NCBI RefSeq assembly: GCF_963678635.1
Contig: NC_087064.1
Span: 46,609,346-46,673,345 of the forward strand
Length of the DNA: 64,000 nt
From: Symsagittifera roscoffensis
Lineage: Eukaryota > Xenacoelomorpha > Acoela > Convolutidae
Direction: 5' to 3'
The translations under genes and the position numbers were made by a program. Positions 58,941 through 64,000 of this stretch are shown here, piece after piece. The notes under the pieces were generated by a model. It saw only the letters and a list, made by a program, of their open reading frames with translations, ran no database searches and was not told the DNA's origin. Every line of letters starts with the position of its first letter. Within the stretch, counting starts at the first letter, position 1.

Positions 58941-61900
58941 CTGAAACAGAAAAAAAATGAAGAAATTTTTATACTATTCCGAAAATTTCGGTGAAAGAAA
59001 ACTTCGGTAAATAAAAATTAGGCAAATTTCAGCAGGTATGTTATGGAAATCTTAAATTATTTTTTTTCCACATTTTTTGATGTGAGATGCAGTTTTTAAG
59101 ACGAAGAAAAATGAGAAGTAGGCCATGAATAGCAGTTTGCTGTGCATTAAATATGGTTGAGGAAAGGAAAAAGTGTTTTGGAAATTTCTGGGAGGCAGGG
59201 GCGGATTTGGGGGGCGGACGCCCCCCCACCCCCTCCCTCTCCAGGGATTCGACCCCCTGCCGACCCATAGGGTCCCTCTTTGTACTATTTTGAATATCCA
59301 TTTTTGGTGGCGAAACCTAAAATTTTTCTAAAGGCGCCTTTGGCGCCAATACATTCTAATTTTGAGGGGGGAGCGCGCGCCGAAAAAACGCGATTTTTTG
59401 GTACAAATATTCCAAAAAAACTAAAAACGTCTTTTTTAGACTGTTTTTCAAAGTTTAGCCTGCGGAGCAGAAATTTTCGCCAAAACAGGGTCTTTGTAGT
59501 GCTTTGGGAGAGCTCAGAAAATCAATTTGGTAGACCTCATTTTGAAAATCCACCCCCCCCCCCTCTCGAGAAAATCCTAGATTCGCCCCTGCTGGGAGGG
59601 TTGAGCAGTGCAAATGCAAATTATCTTTTTGAAAATTAACAATTGTTTATTCACTTAGAAATAACAACACATAAATAAAACCTATTTATAATTTTGATGT
59701 CTCTTTTCAGTAGAAGAAAGAGCAAAAATTGACTCATTCCAACCTCGCTGCAAATTTTGTCTGAAATGCTAACAAAAATATTCAGATTTATTTAGTGTGA
59801 ACTTTGAAAAATTTTCAACAAGAATTTTTCAAGTTGATATCTCACTTGACACCATCGGAAATTCATTTGTAGTGGTGCTTCTTGATTTTCTCGGAACAAA
59901 TAGACCCATATCCAAAGCTCCCCCTCTTTTGTTGGTCGAAGTAATAGGAAAATTGCCAAGTCTTTTTGCCAAGTCTTTTCTGATATTTCTAGCCTGGTTA
60001 TGAATCCCACTACTGATAATACTTAAATATGATGCTTAAATCTATATCCGGCAGAGTTTCTTTGAATTATATCTAAAATTGAAATGAAAAGTGTATATCA
60101 TAGACCTTTACCTCCCTGCCTTTTTGTGAATTTGTTAGAATGATAATTTCATGTGCATATGTGTACTCTTAAGAACAATAGTATTTTTTTCAAATTCAAA
60201 CAAGACTGCTTGTATCAGGTCGAAGCCCTGAATGTTCAGATTGCCTTTTAAGGTTTTATGGAGCAGTAATAACCTAAAAAAATTAAATGTAATAAAATAA
60301 AATGAACTTTTTCTCTCTAAAATTTGAATTTTTTAATAAAAATCATCCCCCCACACGCCATATAAAATACATGACTAAGATTTCGCTCCTAGTAATAAAT
60401 TAATTAGAGCAAATAAGCTTCCTTCAACCAATTTGGAACGATTTCTGAGACGGATTAAATCTCGCCTACGCATTAATAGCGCGAAATATATCGCGCGTTA
60501 ATTGTCCCAAATTGGCCAAAATAGCAATATTTAAACCCCCATAACTTTACAAAAAATGATCTCAGGTGAAATATCTTTTCAAATTTGAGCCCAGGACAAC
60601 AATGTCCTGTTGAGAATTATAAAAAAAATTACGTCAAAAATGGCTAGTTAAAAGTCGAAATTTGTCTGAAGAAAAAAAAACCCATCCCGAGCACAAATAT
60701 TCCGTTACTTTCGTCTCGAAAGTCGGAAAAAAAGAATGCTTTCTGATAGCATAAAACAAGACTGCTCTCATATCAGGGTAAAATCTTGAATGGTCCAACT
60801 GCACGTTGGGGCCAATTTAGAAAATTTGGTTGAAAATTTGACAAACCAATAAAAAAACATTTTTTCCTCAATTTATCCCCCACAAGCTATGTAAGATACA
60901 TATGGTGCATTTAGCGTCTCTAATTACTTTAAAAAGACTAAATTTCTGGCCTTAATTTCCTTTAGAACGCCTTAAGTTATAAAAATGCATTATTGCGCGT
61001 TTTTTGTCCTAAATTGACCAAATTAGCTGTTTTTAAACCCCCTTAACTTTACGAAAAAAGATCACAGGAAAATAATTTTCAGATCTTGTTAACTATTCCC
61101 CCCCCCCCCCCTTTGGTACCTTGTAACGAATCTCCCCCAACAAACCCCCCCCCCCCCCCCGATAAAGAACGAATGGATTTGTTAAGCGTATACGAATTTT
61201 GTACCTTGTTAACTATTCCCCCCTATTGCAATGGGGTGCGAATAGTTAACAAGATCTTACTTTTTGCAATAAAACTCAGGTCAAAACTACGGCAAAACTA
61301 CTCAGGTCAAAACTACTACAGGACAAACAAATAAAAATTGCCCGATACAGAACACAAAAACTCAAAACAAGTAGCACAAAAACTCCGACCAATAATGTTT
61401 TTAACCTCTTTTCTTAGTTTGAGTCATTTTTAGTGCATGATTTGAACGAGTATCCGAGAACTTTATAAAAAGTTTTAAATGACTACAGTTATAATTACAT
61501 AATTAACTTTAAAAAAGTTTTTTTTTGCAACTTGGGTACAAAATTAAGTAGCAGTCCAATACAAAACTGTCCAAAAATCATGAATTAAACGAAAAATCAG
61601 TCCGACACAAAACAGTCCGGCTTAAGGCCGCAAGTTTAACACGATACAAAAAGTCCGGTTTATTATTAATTGAGACTGTTTTTCGGACTGTTTTGTATAG
61701 GACTGTTTTTCATTCATTTTTATTTTTTCCGGACTGTTTTGTAAAAGAATAAGATGTATGGGACTGCAATGTACAGACACTGTGCTTGAAACCGCTAAAC
61801 TAGGTTACAAAACAAGTTTTCTGTATCTAAAAAATACTTAAACTTTAAACTATTTTCGCATTACTCTCTTGCTACAAATTAGGTTAAAAACAAAAACTTC

Positions 61901-63589
61901 GAGCCATTTTTTCTCGACACTGAGTAACTTTTAGGAAACATTAAAAAACCATCAGTCTACGACTATAACGGCTGTAGTATGACAAATCACTCGACCCATT
62001 CTGATTAATTTTGTGGTTCCTGATTTTGTGTGAAAAAAAATCTGAAACACCCCTGAAGAAAAAATTCCTCCATATTTTTTGTTTTCAACAAAATCTCTGT
62101 TAAAAACTAACATAAGAACAAAGATGAACAAAAATAGTCGATTACAAGTAGTGCAGAAACTTTTGATCATGTTCTTTATAAAACTACATGAAAACTTATT
62201 TTTTTCAAAATTAGTTTTTGGTGCTTTGTGTGATAAAAGTATCTGAATGAAAGCTTAGAACTATTTGGAACTAGGCATATTTGGAAGTGATAGTACACAA
62301 ATAAGACCAGAAAAACAACAGGAAAATCATAAAAAAGTTTCAAAACAAAATTTTTTAAATAGATTAATTTTTTGTAGAAGTGTTTTTGAGTTTGCGAAAA
62401 AAAATCCCAAGATGGCGATAATCAAGTTTCAATTATTTTAAACTTGAGTAGAAGTTTCATGGCTTGTTTTTTTATAGTTAGCCTGCTCGCCTAATCACAT
62501 TTTCGCATAATAGCTCGAAGCTGAACTAAAATTCACACTTTAAATCAATTTTTCTCGACAGAGACATATTTTGAAATTTCTTAATAGCATATGTTTCTTA
62601 ATATAGCATTATTTATGGTACCTGATTTTGCTTAGAAAACAAAAAAAGCTAAGAATGTTTTTTTTTATTTTCAAAGGTCGAAACAAAAGTTTTGAATTTT
62701 GTTAGAATGTTTTGTGTGTACTTTTTCAAATGATTAAAAGCGGCCGCTGTGGCAATTTTCTGCGCTACTTGCACAGCAACTAGCCATTTTTATTCAGATA
62801 ATGTCACTGAAGATAATGTGACAAGTGACTGTGCAGTAGGAGCGAGTAAAACGTACCTCCTGTGATCTCTCTTGGTCTTCTCCACTTGTTTCTTGAGAGT
62901 GTCCAGTTGGAGCTGCAGTTGTGAGTCATTCTTCTGTCTCTTCTCCCTCTCCCTCTCCCTCTCCTCACTCATCACTTCCCTCCTTCTCCCCTCCTTCTCC
63001 AACTCCTCCTTCACCTTCTGCAGTAAATTAACATACACCAAGTCATCAATTTACTCAATTTGTTTTTTCTCGCCTCAAGTCTAGCTGAAATTCGCGGAAG
63101 CAGATATATGCATAAGCCTAGACCTAGATAGCTTCGGCAACTTGGACTTCGCTAATTAGAACTTCGTTTTATGCGTCACAAAGGAAAAGGTCTTTTTTTG
63201 GATGGCGAATGGTTTGAATACAAGAGACAATGCCGTTGAAACCAAGCCTACCCCTGGGTGCTGGGTCCACATGTTTATGCAAAGTGGCTCAAAATGACAA
63301 AAAAAATGTGTCGTAAAATATTCTTTGTGACAAAACCAGAAAAAAAATACAATTCAAACCTGCACAACTCACCAAAAAGGACAGTTGAACTCTCTGAAGC
63401 TCATTCTTTACTTGCATGAGTTCCATCTCCCTCTCGCCCAGCTGTTCTACTTTGGGTTTCCAATTCTGGGCCAGAGAGTGCATCTGTTCTAACTCACAGT
63501 TCTTCTGGTCCAGTACCTGCTTCAACACGTCCAATTCTTTCTGGCTCTTGTCTAGTTGATGTTTGTGATCCTCAGTTAGTTTGTCCAGA
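58850..63589 (-). CDS. Gene 2: coiled-coil protein, partial (multi-exon)
   Basis: Three exons (63373-63589, 62857-63017, 58850-58940) chain in phase on the minus strand and encode about 156 residues of uninterrupted coiled coil rich in Glu, Lys, Gln, Arg and Leu. No family is recognised; such proteins are mostly cytoskeletal, centrosomal or motor-associated. The gene enters from the right edge and its 3' part is unresolved. It is convergent with gene 1, whose N-terminal region is of similar type. A 3.9-kb intron (58941-62856) contains family A and B copies. Confidence 0.75.
59196..59591 (-). mobile_element. Family A hAT-type MITE, copy 12
   Basis: Starts CAGGGGCGGATTTGGGGG and ends AGATTCGCCCCTG, flanked by the perfect 8-bp duplication CTGGGAGG (59188-59195 and 59592-59599). 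All family landmarks are present. It lies in the intron of gene 2. Confidence 0.96.
60200..60730 (+). repeat. Family B repeat, near-complete copy
   Basis: Starts ACAAGACTGCTTGTATCAGG, with the slightly damaged palindrome CAGGTCGAAGCCCTG, and ends TTTCGTCTCGAAAGTCGGAA. The interior matches the other young copies. In the intron of gene 2. Confidence 0.88.
60756..61083 (+). repeat. Family B repeat, truncated older copy
   Basis: Starts ACAAGACTGCTCTCATATCA only 25 bp after the previous copy and runs to AAAAAGATCACAGGAAAATA. There it is cut by the inverted-repeat unit at 61081. Confidence 0.7.
61081..61257. repeat. Small inverted-repeat unit with C tracts
   Basis: Perfect 18-bp arms AGATCTTGTTAACTATTC (61081-61098) and GAATAGTTAACAAGATCT (61240-61257). 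Between them are two long C tracts and an extra direct copy of TTGTTAACTATTCCCCCC near 61207. 177 bp, no coding frame of note. It looks like a very small MITE. Confidence 0.75.
61545..61750. repeat. Cluster of inverted ACAAAACAGTCCG words
   Basis: ACAAAACTGTCC and ACAAAACAGTCCGG on the left face CGGACTGTTTTGTAT and CCGGACTGTTTTGTA on the right, so the cluster can fold on itself. No target duplication was found. Confidence 0.5.
61751..62856. other. Intronic AT-rich sequence, no gene seen
   Basis: Nothing beyond chance frames and homopolymer runs. This part belongs to the intron of gene 2 in my model. Confidence 0.4.
62857..63017 (-). CDS. Gene 2, second recognised exon (coiled coil)
   Basis: 161 nt on the minus strand, phase 0 in and 2 out, starting KVKEELEKEGRRREVMSEER, then an Arg/Glu repeat and a Gln/Leu-rich heptad stretch. 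The acceptor is TTTACTGCAG and the donor AGGAG|GTACGT. The Glu-Arg repeats are encoded by a GA-rich tract (plus-strand CT-rich at 62940-63005). Confidence 0.85.
63373..63589 (-). CDS. Gene 2, first recognised exon (coiled coil)
   Basis: 217 nt on the minus strand, phase 2 in and 0 out. It encodes LDKLTEDHKHQLDKSQKELD and following heptads to ...NELQRVQLSFL. The acceptor is TCTGTTTGCAG and the donor TTTTTG|GTGAGT. It joins the exon at 63017 in phase. Upstream exons lie beyond the right edge or were not found at 63590-64000. Confidence 0.85.
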
Positions 63590-64000
63590 CTGCAAACAGA
63601 AACCCAGAAACCTTTGGAACCATTTTTAAATCTTTTTGCCAGTTAACTTTTGGCTGTGATTAATTTACTCAGACCACCAATTTGAATGTTTTTGTTTTTG
63701 CTGTGTTTCTTAGTGACTAAGAAATATGAATTTGACTATGCCAAAATAAGTCGATCAACACCGCCCATATGAGCTGATCAAAGCTTGACTGATTTTGACT
63801 ATTCGTTTTCATACCTCGGAAGTTGATAATTCCTAGGCTTATTCATAAATGATCAAAATATCATAATGAAAGCTCAGTGGTGTCTAAGCGTCAATAAAAA
63901 TAGCCTGTTAAATTACATGCAGCACTGAGATAACGCTATGGCCACAGTTAAGTAATCTGCAATCGACCGCAGAGTGGAGTGGGACTTTGAAGCATTGATC
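63590..64000. other. Gene 2 intron, no exon seen
   Basis: AT-rich, stops in all frames; it precedes the first recognised exon of gene 2 and presumably is intron. Confidence 0.5.

Noticed and set aside
1-64000. CRISPR array, bacterial operon or phage-defence system
   Set aside because: No regularly spaced short repeats with unique spacers and no prokaryotic gene layout; introns and animal transposons show the DNA is eukaryotic.

Overview
This window is eukaryotic nuclear DNA, most likely from an invertebrate animal. It is strongly AT-rich, has no bacterial gene layout, and its coding sequence is split into short, GC-richer exons bounded by GT-AG (once apparently GC-AG) splice sites. It carries typical animal mobile DNA: Tc1/mariner, a BEL/Pao fragment, hAT-type MITEs and tRNA-derived short repeats. 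The species cannot be named from the sequence. A run of 200 N at 5833-6032 is an assembly gap. Most open frames longer than 60 codons here are chance frames in AT-rich introns or repeats and are not reported.

Two protein-coding genes are visible, both encoding long coiled-coil proteins whose identity I do not recognise. Gene 1 is on the + strand. It enters by 8941 and ends near 47675, with about ten exons whose phases chain correctly: 8941-9081, 9445-9642, 11174-11375, 38401-38654, 39389-40876, 41269-41538, 46524-46591, 46885-47146, 47254-about 47360 and 47517-47675. Its product starts as continuous coiled coil, then becomes a long Ser/Thr/His-rich, largely disordered tail with further short coils, a proline run and a Gln/Asn-rich C-terminus. 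Intron 3 alone is about 27 kb. Gene 2 is on the - strand at the right edge (exons 63373-63589, 62857-63017, 58850-58940, again phase-consistent). It points towards gene 1, so the genes are tail to tail. Both continue beyond what I can resolve.

The rest is intronic or intergenic DNA filled with repeats. Family A is a 310-450 bp hAT-type MITE with about a dozen copies, several with perfect 8-bp target duplications, including one copy nested in another. Family B is a roughly 530 bp repeat with a short palindrome near each end, present as at least six near-complete and many decayed copies. Family C is a foldback element with ends built on CCCGGGTTGACC. A Tc1-like element (42322-43606, TA duplication, DD34E catalytic triad) lies in intron 6 of gene 1. 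A deleted BEL/Pao integrase piece sits between two 164-bp direct repeats at 56691-57760. Other items are a 456-bp MITE with a 9-bp target duplication, tRNA-derived short repeats, two tandem duplications and a 59-bp exact copy of gene 1 exon sequence in the next intron.

I saw no CRISPR array, operon, rRNA gene or convincing intact tRNA gene. I did not find a clear new biological system. The strongest leads are the palindrome-ended family B, the mobile-element structures with visible insertion scars, and the unusual splice structures of gene 1.
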